The notes under the pieces are model-generated. The model had not been told where the DNA came from and did not search any database. It was given only the letters and a program-made list of their open reading frames with translations. DNA of 64,000 nucleotides from Anaerococcus sp. Marseille-P3915. Its GTDB lineage: Bacteria; Bacillota; Clostridia; Tissierellales; Peptoniphilaceae. How positions within the stretch are numbered: position 1 is the first letter of the stretch; every line of letters begins with the position of its first letter. The stretch lies in assembly GCF_900258475.1 (NCBI RefSeq), contig NZ_LT984887.1, forward strand, positions 1,312,306-1,376,305. Reading direction: 5' to 3'. The position numbers were made by a program, and so were the translations under genes. Of this stretch, positions 34,707 to 42,277 are shown one piece after another.

Positions 34707-35138
34707 TTAAAGTGCTTTTGCTAGGCTTTCAGCAAGATTTCTGCAAGCTTCAAGATCTTCATCTTGTGGAGTATCATAAGCTATTAGACCATCTGCTACT
34801 AGGTTGATATTGTCATCTTGGCATCTAGATGTCCAGTTTTGCATCCATTCGCCATCTGCCCATTCGTATGAACCAAATAGGACTACTGGTTTATCAGCAA
34901 GTTTGTCTTCTACTGATTCAAACATTGGTTCAAATGAACCATCTTCTAGCTCTTCTGAACCCATAGCTGGGCAACCAAAGGCAAAGCCATCATAATTTGC
35001 TACATCATCAGCTGAGAAATTATCTGAAAAGATTTTTTCTGCTTCATGACCTAGGTCATTTAGTTTGGCTGTGATTTCATCTGCCATCATGTCTGTGTTA
35101 CCTGTTCCTGACCAATATACTACTGCTACTTTACTCAT
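34707..35138 (-). CDS. Flavodoxin (short chain)
   Basis: About 143 residues. The FMN phosphate loop is WSGTGNTDMMAD near the N-terminus; the other flavin loops are FGCPAMGSEELE and FGSYEWADGEWM, typical of clostridial short-chain flavodoxins. It carries electrons in place of ferredoxin when iron is scarce. ATG 35138, eight bases after GGAGG, is preferred over an in-frame upstream codon at 35153. A Fur-like site lies about 90 bases upstream, which fits that role. Confidence 0.93.
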   Translation of the reverse strand: MSKVAVVYWSGTGNTDMMADEITAKLNDLGHEAEKIFSDNFSADDVANYDGFAFGCPAMGSEELEDGSFEPMFESVEDKLADKPVVLFGSYEWADGEWMQNWTSRCQDDNINLVADGLIAYDTPQDEDLEACRNLAESLAKAL

Positions 35139-35227
35139 TGTTTTTTCCTCCAAATTTTTAATATTTTTTAGTTACATTCTAACTATGTGTACCCTTTTTC
35201 TTTCGGGTAAGATTTATATTTGATATC

Positions 35228-35246
35228 ATAATGATAATGATAACCT
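35228..35246 (-). promoter_or_regulatory. Fur-like box upstream of the flavodoxin gene
   Basis: The plus-strand reading CATAATGATAATGATAACC closely follows the Fur consensus GATAATGATAATCATTATC. Located in the flavodoxin promoter region; predicted iron-dependent repression. Confidence 0.65.
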
Positions 35247-35618
35247 ATATCATACTTTATTTAAAAAAATAAAGTTTAATCTGGATCATCACCTCGACAT
35301 ATTTATATACTATTTAAGTCTATCTTTATCGGATTCTTCCTGACTTAGTCTATCAGAATGAAATAGAAATTTGATTGTCAAGGGATGAGCCTTGTGAAGG
35401 CTTATGTGATATTGATAATTTTTATCAAAAGCCTTCCAAAAAAAATTAAGTATCCAGCCTAGACATCAGAAATTTAGCATAAGACTATTTATTAATTCCT
35501 TTAAGATTTGACTTTTCTTTTCTAGTCAATTTTAAAATTAACTATTATAGGCTTATATATTTTTCTTTATGCCTGGCATCTTTGTTGTATTTTCGTTTTT
35601 AATATTTTTAGCCTAGTC
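35247..35618. other. Intergenic stretch between flavodoxin and the Feo-associated gene
   Basis: About 370 bases with no convincing gene. It holds a perfect palindrome-like TTGATAATTTTTATCAA (35412-35428) that resembles a Fur site, a CTTTATTT/AAATAAAG hairpin (about 35256-35277), and a TTGACA box at about 35390 on the minus strand with no good -10. A small RNA cannot be excluded or supported. Confidence 0.4.
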
Positions 35619-35768
35619 CTAGTGGCAACATGATTTGTGATCATTGTTGCTAGAACATCCTGAACAGCCTCCACAATCACCTGATGTTTTCTTGATAAAT
35701 CTTGAGTAGATTATATAAGAACATGCTGCAAGTACTAAGATTAGGATAATCCATGATGGTAAATTCAT
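35619..35768 (-). CDS. FeoB-associated Cys-rich membrane protein
   Basis: 49 residues: one membrane helix (about 4-22, WIILILVLAACSYIIY), a basic stretch and a Cys cluster C-x2-C-x2-C (GDCGGCSGCSS) ending in SCCH. This matches the small FeoB-associated Cys-rich proteins found next to feoB in Firmicutes, thought to take part in ferrous iron handling. AAAGGAAG lies before the ATG. It lies downstream of feoB past a GC-rich hairpin, so it is probably the last feo gene. Confidence 0.85.
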   Translation of the reverse strand: MNLPSWIILILVLAACSYIIYSRFIKKTSGDCGGCSGCSSNNDHKSCCH

Positions 35769-35793
35769 TTTTCTTCCTTTCATTTATAAGCCC

Positions 35794-35811
35794 GCCCCCC
35801 TTAAAGGGGGC
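35794..35811 (-). terminator. GC-rich hairpin between feoB and the Cys-rich gene
   Basis: GCCCCC and GGGGGC arms around TTTAA, the most GC-rich short element in this AT-rich stretch. No clear T run follows, so it may be a pause or processing hairpin. Confidence 0.5.
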
Positions 35812-35896
35812 TGACTTAAATTTAAGCTTTTACTTGATTTATGATTTTAAACTTGAAAGTTTAGTTTAAGGACTTACTTTCAAGCTTCCCTTTAAT

Positions 35897-38050
35897 CTAA
35901 GCTTTGGCTAATGATTCGTTGTAGGCTAAGTTTTTTCTAGAGCTTCCTTTTCTTACTACCATGTAGATGAAGAAGATTAGGGCTACTAGTCCAAGTACTG
36001 TTCCTATGCCAAATTTACCATAAGCTAAGAAGCTTGCTAGTTGATAGAAGATGAAGCTTACTATATAAGCAAAGCCCATTTGATAGCCTATAGTTATGGC
36101 TGTCCACTTATTATCATCCATTTCTGTCTTGATAGCACCTACTGCTGCAAAACATGGCATGCAGAGCATGTTAAATAGTAAGAATGAATAACCTGCTACA
36201 GGTGTTCCTATTGCGGCACCGAAGGCTTGGAGTAACTCAGGTGTATCTGATGAAACATCACTACCTAGACCTAAAACAACTCCCATTGTAGAAACTACGT
36301 TCTCTTTTGCTACGAAACCTGATATTGTTGCAACTGTTGATTGCCAGCTTCCAAAGCCTATTGGTCTAAAGATTACGCCGATTATGGAACCTAATACAGC
36401 TATGATTGATCCTTCTGAGTTTTCTTCAATTAAGTGTAATCTGAAGTCAAAGTGTGTTAAGAACCAAATTATAACAGCTGATATAAAGATTATTGTTCCA
36501 GCTCTCTTAACATAGGCCTTAGACTTATTATAAACATCAGTTAAAACTGATTTTACTCTTGGTGCGTGGTATGGAGGTAATTCCATAATAAATGGTGCTG
36601 GTTCATCTGCTAGTGCCTTAAATTTCTTTAGGATAATTCCTGAAAAGACAATTGAAGCTATACCAATCATATAGAACGAGAATGATACCAAGGCTTTGTT
36701 TTCTGGGAAAAATGCTCCTGCTATAAGGGCAATTACTGGTAATTTTGCTGAACAAGGCATGAAAGTAGATGTCATGATTGTAATCTTTCTATCTCTTTCA
36801 TTTTCGATTGTTCTTGATGCTTGGACACCAGGTACACCACATCCTGTTGCAACCATGGCTGGGATAAATGATTTACCAGATAGACCAAATCTTCTAAAGA
36901 GTCTGTCCATGATGAAGGCTACCCTTGCCATATATCCTATATCTTCTAGGATTGATAATAGGGCAAATAGAACCATCATTTGTGGTAAGAATCCAAGTAC
37001 TGCTCCCACACCTGCAAGAGCTCCATCTGTTATCAATGATTGAATAACTGGGTTTACATTAGAGCCTTCCATCCAAGCTCCAACTGCTGGTATTAGGTTA
37101 TCTTCAAAGAAACCATTTACTAAATCTGTGCCCATGGTTCCTGGTGAATGTTCATAAACTGCACCGAAAAATACCAAAAACATTACTAGGGCAAAGATTG
37201 GTAGACCTAAGATTCTATTGGTTACAATCTTATCAACCTTATCTGTTAGGCTTACCTTTGGTGGAGCCTTTACTAGGACATCGCTTGAAAGATTAGCTAA
37301 GCTTTCATATCTAGCTGTGGTGATGATTGATTCAGCATCATCTTCTAGTTCTTTTTCCAGCTTATTTCTAGCCTCTTCTACCTTAGTTTTTAGCTCTTCT
37401 GTCAATTTGATATGGCCAAGTGATTCTTCGTCATTTTCGAAGGCCTTGATTGAATAATATCTAGATAAATCTTCGCCAACTATTGGCTTTAAGTCAGCTT
37501 CAATTGGTTTAAGGGCTTCTTCTAGGTCAGAATCAAAGAGCATTTCTTTTGGTTTTTGACCATCTTTTGCAACTTCTAGTATTTTTGCTATTAATTTATC
37601 AACACCCTTTTCCCTAGCTGCTATAGTTTCAACTATTGGAATGTTTAATTTTTCTTCTAGGGCCTTGATGTCAATCTTATCTCCCTTTGATTTAACTATA
37701 TCCATCATGTTTAGGGATATAACCATTGGGATTTCAAGCTCTGCTAGTTGGCTTGTAAGGTAGAGGTTTCTAACTAGGTTTGAACCATCTACTAGATTTA
37801 CTATTAGGTCAGGTCTTTCATTTATAAGATATTCTCTTGAAACAACTTCTTCCATTGTATATGGAGAAAGTGAATAAATACCTGGCAAGTCTTCTATTAT
37901 TACGTCTTTGTGGCCTTTTAATACGCCTTCTTTTTTATCAACAGTAACCCCTGGCCAGTTACCTACCCTTTGATTTGAGCCTGTTAGGGCATTAAATAGG
38001 GTGGTCTTACCTGAGTTTGGGTTACCAGCAAGTGCTATTCTTATACTCAT
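35897..38050 (-). CDS. feoB: Ferrous iron transporter FeoB
   Basis: 717-residue polytopic protein that imports Fe(II). The N-terminal GTPase domain has P-loop GNPNSGKTT, GNWPGVTVDKKEG, DLPGIYSL and NMMD. After a helical insert (about 160-270), the membrane part contains the Gate-type segments with conserved Cys (VATGCGVPGVQASRT, FMPCSAKLPV, NMLCMPCFAAVGAI). Length is normal. It overlaps feoA by four bases and lies in an operon with two feoA genes behind a Fur-like site. Confidence 0.96.
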   Translation of the reverse strand: MSIRIALAGNPNSGKTTLFNALTGSNQRVGNWPGVTVDKKEGVLKGHKDVIIEDLPGIYSLSPYTMEEVVSREYLINERPDLIVNLVDGSNLVRNLYLTSQLAELEIPMVISLNMMDIVKSKGDKIDIKALEEKLNIPIVETIAAREKGVDKLIAKILEVAKDGQKPKEMLFDSDLEEALKPIEADLKPIVGEDLSRYYSIKAFENDEESLGHIKLTEELKTKVEEARNKLEKELEDDAESIITTARYESLANLSSDVLVKAPPKVSLTDKVDKIVTNRILGLPIFALVMFLVFFGAVYEHSPGTMGTDLVNGFFEDNLIPAVGAWMEGSNVNPVIQSLITDGALAGVGAVLGFLPQMMVLFALLSILEDIGYMARVAFIMDRLFRRFGLSGKSFIPAMVATGCGVPGVQASRTIENERDRKITIMTSTFMPCSAKLPVIALIAGAFFPENKALVSFSFYMIGIASIVFSGIILKKFKALADEPAPFIMELPPYHAPRVKSVLTDVYNKSKAYVKRAGTIIFISAVIIWFLTHFDFRLHLIEENSEGSIIAVLGSIIGVIFRPIGFGSWQSTVATISGFVAKENVVSTMGVVLGLGSDVSSDTPELLQAFGAAIGTPVAGYSFLLFNMLCMPCFAAVGAIKTEMDDNKWTAITIGYQMGFAYIVSFIFYQLASFLAYGKFGIGTVLGLVALIFFIYMVVRKGSSRKNLAYNESLAKA

Positions 38051-38274
38051 ATCTTTTCCACTCTTATATTCTTTGCATCTTCTTTTCTAATACTTAGTTC
38101 ATAACCTCTAAGGTTAATTTGTATAGGATCTCCTAGTGGAGCAAGTTTTCTTACAAAAATTTCTGTGTTTTTTGTAATTCCCATATCCATGATTCTTCTT
38201 TTTGTAGGGCCATCGCCCTCAAGTTTTACAACTTTTACAGTATCCCCTACTGGCACTTCGTTTAAAAATGGCAT
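38047..38274 (-). CDS. feoA: FeoA-family protein, copy 2
   Basis: 75-residue SH3-like beta-barrel protein of the FeoA family (VPVGDTVKVVKLEGDGPTKR, then DMGI and GDPIQINLRGYELSIRK). FeoA proteins bind or regulate FeoB in the cytoplasm. The last bases overlap the feoB start by four. The two adjacent FeoA proteins differ considerably and are not a recent duplication. Confidence 0.93.
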   Translation of the reverse strand: MPFLNEVPVGDTVKVVKLEGDGPTKRRIMDMGITKNTEIFVRKLAPLGDPIQINLRGYELSIRKEDAKNIRVEKI

Positions 38275-38498
38275 TAGGCTGCTACCTCCTTAACAATTAT
38301 CTTACTAGCTAATTCTTTATTAAGGGCAAATCTATTATCATCAATAGTAAATATGTAGTTGACCCCATCAAAATTCAAAAGCTTAATTATTCTACCTTTA
38401 GCAAAACCTAGGTTATTTAGGTGTTTTATGATCTTTTCATCGCCCTTAAGTTTGATTACTTCGACAGTATCACCTATGCTATAAAATGTAATAGGCAT
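38274..38498 (-). CDS. feoA: FeoA-family protein, copy 1
   Basis: 74-residue SH3-like protein (YSIGDTVEVIKLKGDEKIIK, LNNLGFAKG, NRFALNKELASKIIV). The His/Leu pattern of the first half and the GDTVEVIKL start fit FeoA. First gene of the feo operon; it shares one base with the next feoA. A role as regulator of FeoB is known for the family, the division of labour between the two copies is not. Confidence 0.9.
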   Translation of the reverse strand: MPITFYSIGDTVEVIKLKGDEKIIKHLNNLGFAKGRIIKLLNFDGVNYIFTIDDNRFALNKELASKIIVKEVAA

Positions 38499-38568
38499 AA
38501 TCTCTCCTCTATAATTTTAGTTTTATTGCAATATCTTTAAATTCAGGATGTCATATCCTTGTACTATT

Positions 38569-38597
38569 AATATATCATAGCCGATAATGAATATCAA
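38569..38597 (-). promoter_or_regulatory. feo promoter with embedded Fur-like box
   Basis: On the minus strand TTGATA (38592-38597), 17 bases, TATATT (38569-38574). TGATATTCATTATC at 38583-38596 matches the half-consensus TGATAATCATTATC at 13 of 14 positions and overlaps the -35 box and spacer, so Fe-Fur binding would block RNA polymerase. Confidence 0.75.
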
Positions 38598-38748
38598 TAC
38601 TACTTACTAGAAATGTTTGATATAAATTATCAATCTCATTCACACAGCTAAGAGGAAAACCTTATTTATTAAATTTTATCTAATTTTTTTTTAAAAAATG
38701 TTATAATAGAAGAAATAAAACTAAGTGAAATTTATAGAAAGAGGTTAT

Positions 38749-39762
38749 ATGTATTTTTTTGTTAATGATTATAATTCTATCTGCTATCCAGAAATCTTGG
38801 ATGCTTTAAAAGATTCTATAGATGAGAAAAATCCTGGCTATGGCTTTGATTCTCACTCCGAAAAGGCCAAAAGTCTTATAAAAGAAGCTCTTGGCGATAG
38901 AGATATCGATATTTACTTTCTTCCAGGAGGTACACCTGCCAATATCATTGGAGCGACTGCTGGCATGCGACAACAAGATTCTATTCTTTCTGCCACTACC
39001 GGCCATATAGAGGGCCATGAAGCAGGGTCAATTGAGGCTACAGGTCTTAAAATCGAGCTTATAGAGTCAGTAGTTGGGAAAATTAATCTTGAAAATCTAA
39101 AAAAGGCCTACGCATCTTTTAATACAGAATATGTTACAGTTCCTAAAAAGGTCTATATTTCAAATACTACAGAGCTTGGAACAGTCTATAAGAAAAAGGA
39201 AATAGAAGAAATCTATGATTTTTGTAAGGAAAATGGTCTTTATCTCTTTATAGATGGGGCTAGGATGGCGGCAGCCCTTGCAAGTGATCATTGCGACTAC
39301 AGCCTAAAAGACTTGACTAGAATGTGTGATATCTTTTATCTAGGAGGAACCAAGGCTGGTCTTCTCTTTGGTGAGGCCTTGATTGTAAAAAATAAAGACC
39401 TTAAAAAAGATTTGATCAACCTTATCAAGCAAAAGGGAAGTCTCTTAGCCAAGGGCTTTGTTCAAGGAATTATGTGGGAGAGGGTCTTTTCTGAAGATGA
39501 CTTTTACCTAAAAGGCAGCAAGGTCGCCTTTGAGATGGCAAAACTTCTCGCATCTGGCCTTGTAGAAAAAGGCTATGACCTTGCCTATCCATTTGAGTCC
39601 AACCAAGTTTTCCTTAGGGTATCTGCTAACCAGTATGAAAAAATGGCAAAGTTTGCTTACTTTGAAATTATGTCTGAAGAAGATAATGAAAAAGTAATCA
39701 GACTTGTAACTACCTTTAGGACCAGCAAGGAAGATGTGGAAGGTTTCCTGGAAAAATTATAA
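38749..39762 (+). CDS. Low-specificity L-threonine aldolase-like PLP enzyme
   Basis: 337-residue fold-type I PLP enzyme of the beta-eliminating lyase/threonine aldolase family. GFDSHSEKAKSLI near the start, the LFIDGARMAAAL segment carrying the PLP-binding Asp, and the Lys in FYLGGTKAGLLFGE (Schiff base) are all present. It likely splits L-threonine or allo-threonine to glycine and acetaldehyde. ATG 38749 with AAAGAGG was chosen over an in-frame GTG at 38725. Monocistronic. Confidence 0.85.
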   Translation: MYFFVNDYNSICYPEILDALKDSIDEKNPGYGFDSHSEKAKSLIKEALGDRDIDIYFLPGGTPANIIGATAGMRQQDSILSATTGHIEGHEAGSIEATGLKIELIESVVGKINLENLKKAYASFNTEYVTVPKKVYISNTTELGTVYKKKEIEEIYDFCKENGLYLFIDGARMAAALASDHCDYSLKDLTRMCDIFYLGGTKAGLLFGEALIVKNKDLKKDLINLIKQKGSLLAKGFVQGIMWERVFSEDDFYLKGSKVAFEMAKLLASGLVEKGYDLAYPFESNQVFLRVSANQYEKMAKFAYFEIMSEEDNEKVIRLVTTFRTSKEDVEGFLEKL

Positions 39763-39769
39763 AATTCAT

Positions 39770-39817
39770 AAAAAAATCCATGACTTTTGGTTTTATTCCA
39801 AAAATCATGGATTTTTT
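39770..39817. terminator. Bidirectional terminator
   Basis: AAAAAATCCATGA plus CTTTTGG pair with CCAAAA plus ATCATGGATTTTTT around a short loop. Placed between the convergent aldolase and hydE genes; it reaches the hydE stop codon. Confidence 0.9.
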
Positions 39818-40838
39818 AATTCTTATCTCTAACATCGCCCCTATCAGTTACTATCTGATAGCCAAAGCTAGCTATTTCCTTTTCGAGGGCCTTTTTGGCT
39901 TCCGCTGCTTCAAGGCCTGTATTTAATTTATTGTCATAAAGATTGTAAGACTTTTTGGCCTTTGCTGGAGATAGGTTTGGCATGAGGACATTGGCCCCTG
40001 CCTTAAGACCTAGCTCTCTGCCCTTTGGATTTATGGTGCCTAGGGCTGTAGTTGCTGGTATTAGGGCGTAGGGGAAAACTATCCTTAGGATTGCTACCAT
40101 TCTCAATGTTTTTGTAAAAGACCCATCCTTAAAGTCCTTAAAGGGTGTATCATGACTTACCAAAAATGGTCCAATTCCTACCATATCCGGCTCTAAATCT
40201 TCTAAAAATCTGATATCTCTTATCAAATCATCTGTAGTCTGGTATGGACTATCAACCATGAATCCTCCCCCAACTTGATAGCCTATTTTTTTAAGATTAT
40301 GAAGGCATTCTTGCCTATGCGCTAAGCTCATCTCTTTAGGGTGGATTTTGGCATAGTGGTCTGGGTTTGATGTTTCCTGTCTTAGAAGATACCTATCAGC
40401 TCCCGCATCGTAAAAGGCCTTGTAGTCTTCATAGGATCTTTCGCCTAGGGATAGTGTTATGGCTGTATCTGGATATTTATTTTTAATTTCTCTTATAGCA
40501 TCCACAACGAAATCTCTGCTAAAGCTAGGGTCTTCTCCCCCTTGCATGACAAAGGTCCTAAAACCAAGCCCATAGCCAAAATCAGCCGATCTTAGGATTT
40601 CGTCTTTGGCAAGCCTGTAGCGGTTGACATGATCATTTGATCTTCTTATCCCGCAATAATAACAATTATTTTTGCAGATGTTTGACACCTCAATAAGGCC
40701 TCTGATATAGACCTTGTCGCCGTAATTTACCCTTCTGATCTCATCAGCCCTTTCCATCAGGCTTTCAGTCATGGATTCATCTTCTATATATTTTTTTAGT
40801 TTGTCATATGGAATATGGTTGATTTTTCTTTTTGTCAT
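39816..40838 (-). CDS. hydE: [FeFe]-hydrogenase maturase HydE, radical SAM
   Basis: 340-residue radical SAM enzyme needed to build the azadithiolate bridge of the H-cluster. The cluster motif CxxxCxxC is Cys55, Cys59, Cys62 (CKNNCYYCGIRR). LRQETSNPDHYAKIHP and GGGFMVDSPYQTTDDL are typical of HydE against BioB. The SD GAGG lies just before ATG 40838 and directly after a terminator hairpin that separates it from the upstream HD gene. It is away from hydG-hydF, as often in Firmicutes. Confidence 0.94.
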   Translation of the reverse strand: MTKRKINHIPYDKLKKYIEDESMTESLMERADEIRRVNYGDKVYIRGLIEVSNICKNNCYYCGIRRSNDHVNRYRLAKDEILRSADFGYGLGFRTFVMQGGEDPSFSRDFVVDAIREIKNKYPDTAITLSLGERSYEDYKAFYDAGADRYLLRQETSNPDHYAKIHPKEMSLAHRQECLHNLKKIGYQVGGGFMVDSPYQTTDDLIRDIRFLEDLEPDMVGIGPFLVSHDTPFKDFKDGSFTKTLRMVAILRIVFPYALIPATTALGTINPKGRELGLKAGANVLMPNLSPAKAKKSYNLYDNKLNTGLEAAEAKKALEKEIASFGYQIVTDRGDVRDKN

Positions 40839-40849
40839 AAGTCCTCATA

Positions 40850-40878
40850 AAAAAAATTGAGGAGGTCATGCGACCTCC
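40850..40878 (-). terminator. Terminator or attenuator directly upstream of hydE
   Basis: On the minus strand GGAGGTC, loop GCAT, GACCTCC, then TCAATTTTTTTT. It lies between the HD-protein gene and hydE, but also between a likely hydE promoter and the hydE ribosome-binding site. Confidence 0.85.
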
Positions 40879-40903
40879 CTGGGTTGATAAAATAAATTCA
40901 TTT

Positions 40904-40933
40904 ATAATATACTCAAATATACATATTTTGCAA
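40904..40933 (-). promoter_or_regulatory. Candidate hydE promoter
   Basis: On the minus strand TTGCAA (40928-40933), 18 bases, TATTAT (40904-40909), overlapping the end of the HD-protein gene region. The transcript would run through the hairpin at 40850-40878 before reaching hydE. Confidence 0.45.
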
Positions 40934-40935
40934 TA

Positions 40936-41559
40936 TTATTTTTGATCTTTGAATAAATTATAGGGAAATTTGTAAGACCTTCTCCTAGGCACATAGGATC
41001 CTATTTCCTTGCTAAGGATTTTTGCCAAATCTTTCTGCCAATTATCTATTCTATTGCTAATTTCTGAATTCCTAGATTCTACTTCGACTTCATTTTTCTC
41101 AGCAAGGCTTGAATATTCATTTTTAATATAATGATCCACAACAATTACAAGCTTTTCATAGAGAGTCTCCTCTCTTTTCTCAAGAAATTTGCCTATAAAA
41201 TCTAAGTCAAATTCAGATACATTTTTCTCTCCATTATAAGAATCAATGCTATCTGTGACAAAGCCATAGCCTAGGGCTATACGGGCGGGTAAAAAGTATG
41301 ATTCACTTCTTAAAAACCTGTATCCTTGCAATAAATGAGCCATATCGTTATAGCCAAGGCCCTTACCAATATTATAAAGACTCCCACAAGCAAGTGCTAT
41401 ATCTGGGTCAAGGCCAAGCTCTTTTGCAATTTTTTCGCAAGTTTTGCCAACTAAGTGGGAATAGATTATCCATTTTGTAGGATTTGTGGCAAAGGCCTCA
41501 TCCATTATGGACCTTATCTTATCCTTATTTGGAATATTTCCGTAATTTTCCTTATACAT
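40936..41559 (-). CDS. Degenerate HD-domain-like protein
   Basis: 207 residues resembling HD-superfamily phosphohydrolases (IYSHLVGKTCEKIAKELGLDPDIALACGSLYNIGKGLG). The position of the metal-binding HD pair reads YN (SLYNIGK where LLHDIGK is usual), so the phosphohydrolase activity is probably lost. The C-terminus is basic. It overlaps the thioesterase gene by eight bases and is likely co-expressed with it. Function unknown. Confidence 0.7.
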   Translation of the reverse strand: MYKENYGNIPNKDKIRSIMDEAFATNPTKWIIYSHLVGKTCEKIAKELGLDPDIALACGSLYNIGKGLGYNDMAHLLQGYRFLRSESYFLPARIALGYGFVTDSIDSYNGEKNVSEFDLDFIGKFLEKREETLYEKLVIVVDHYIKNEYSSLAEKNEVEVESRNSEISNRIDNWQKDLAKILSKEIGSYVPRRRSYKFPYNLFKDQK

Positions 41560-42241
41560 ATCTAATCACTCCGTAGCTATGGTTAGTATTATCTGAATCT
41601 ATAGAAAATTCTACTTCATTTTCAGTATTTCTATAGGATAGGCTGATTTCTTTTTGGTCTTTTATTTCATTTTTGTAAATTATTTTTATATAAGAAATCC
41701 TATCTTCCCTAATATTTTCAATCTCTTTTAGAAAGTCAAAATAAATACCATTATTGACATGGCTATTTTCATCAAAATCTGCTTTCCTGATTATAATTTG
41801 TTTTGAATTATCAAAATCACTTGACCTTTTAAAATCTTTGCCAGCATAGATTAGCTTTTCTTCTCCGTAAGCTTTTTGGATATTTTCATCTATCGGGATT
41901 AGTTTTCCTTTAAGCCTGTCAAATAGGATAAGTTTGGCACAGGCCCTTGCTATTTCTTTTCCATCTTTTTTGACAAGGAAATTTCTATAGGCATAAAATC
42001 TTTTTATCTTGGTGGGAATTGAGGTGATTTCTATAACATCACCTGCTTTTATATGCTCATCAATTTCTATATCCCAAGAATAAACCAGCCAGGCCTTGCC
42101 TTTCATATCTAGATCTTTCTCAACCTTAGCAGATTGGATAAAGGATACATCAAACATAAGGCCTGTCAAATTTTTAAAACTTAGAAAAGCTTCTTTGTTG
42201 CAAAGCATGGATCCTATCCTATAGGTCATTGTCTCTTTCAT
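41552..42241 (-). CDS. Acyl-ACP thioesterase
   Basis: 229-residue double hot-dog protein of the bacterial acyl-ACP thioesterase family. First half: TYRIGSMLCNKEAFLSF and SWDIEIDEHIKAGDVIEITSI; second half: RKADFDENSHVNNGIYFDFL, where the Asn/His-containing HVNN is the catalytic element. It releases fatty acids from acyl carrier protein. Followed by the degenerate HD gene; behind a terminator that ends ctpA. Confidence 0.88.
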   Translation of the reverse strand: MKETMTYRIGSMLCNKEAFLSFKNLTGLMFDVSFIQSAKVEKDLDMKGKAWLVYSWDIEIDEHIKAGDVIEITSIPTKIKRFYAYRNFLVKKDGKEIARACAKLILFDRLKGKLIPIDENIQKAYGEEKLIYAGKDFKRSSDFDNSKQIIIRKADFDENSHVNNGIYFDFLKEIENIREDRISYIKIIYKNEIKDQKEISLSYRNTENEVEFSIDSDNTNHSYGVIRYV

Positions 42242-42252
42242 ACTTACCCCTT

Positions 42253-42277
42253 TAAAAAAAGGACAGATAACTGCCCT
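42253..42277 (-). terminator. Terminator of ctpA
   Basis: On the minus strand AGGGCAG, loop TTAT, CTGTCCT and T6; it overlaps the last base of the ctpA stop codon. Confidence 0.82.

Noticed and set aside
35256-35277. Terminator of an unannotated small RNA
   Set aside because: CTTTATTT/AAATAAAG forms a hairpin but has only A/T pairs, no T run after it and no well-placed promoter; kept only as a note in the intergenic entry.
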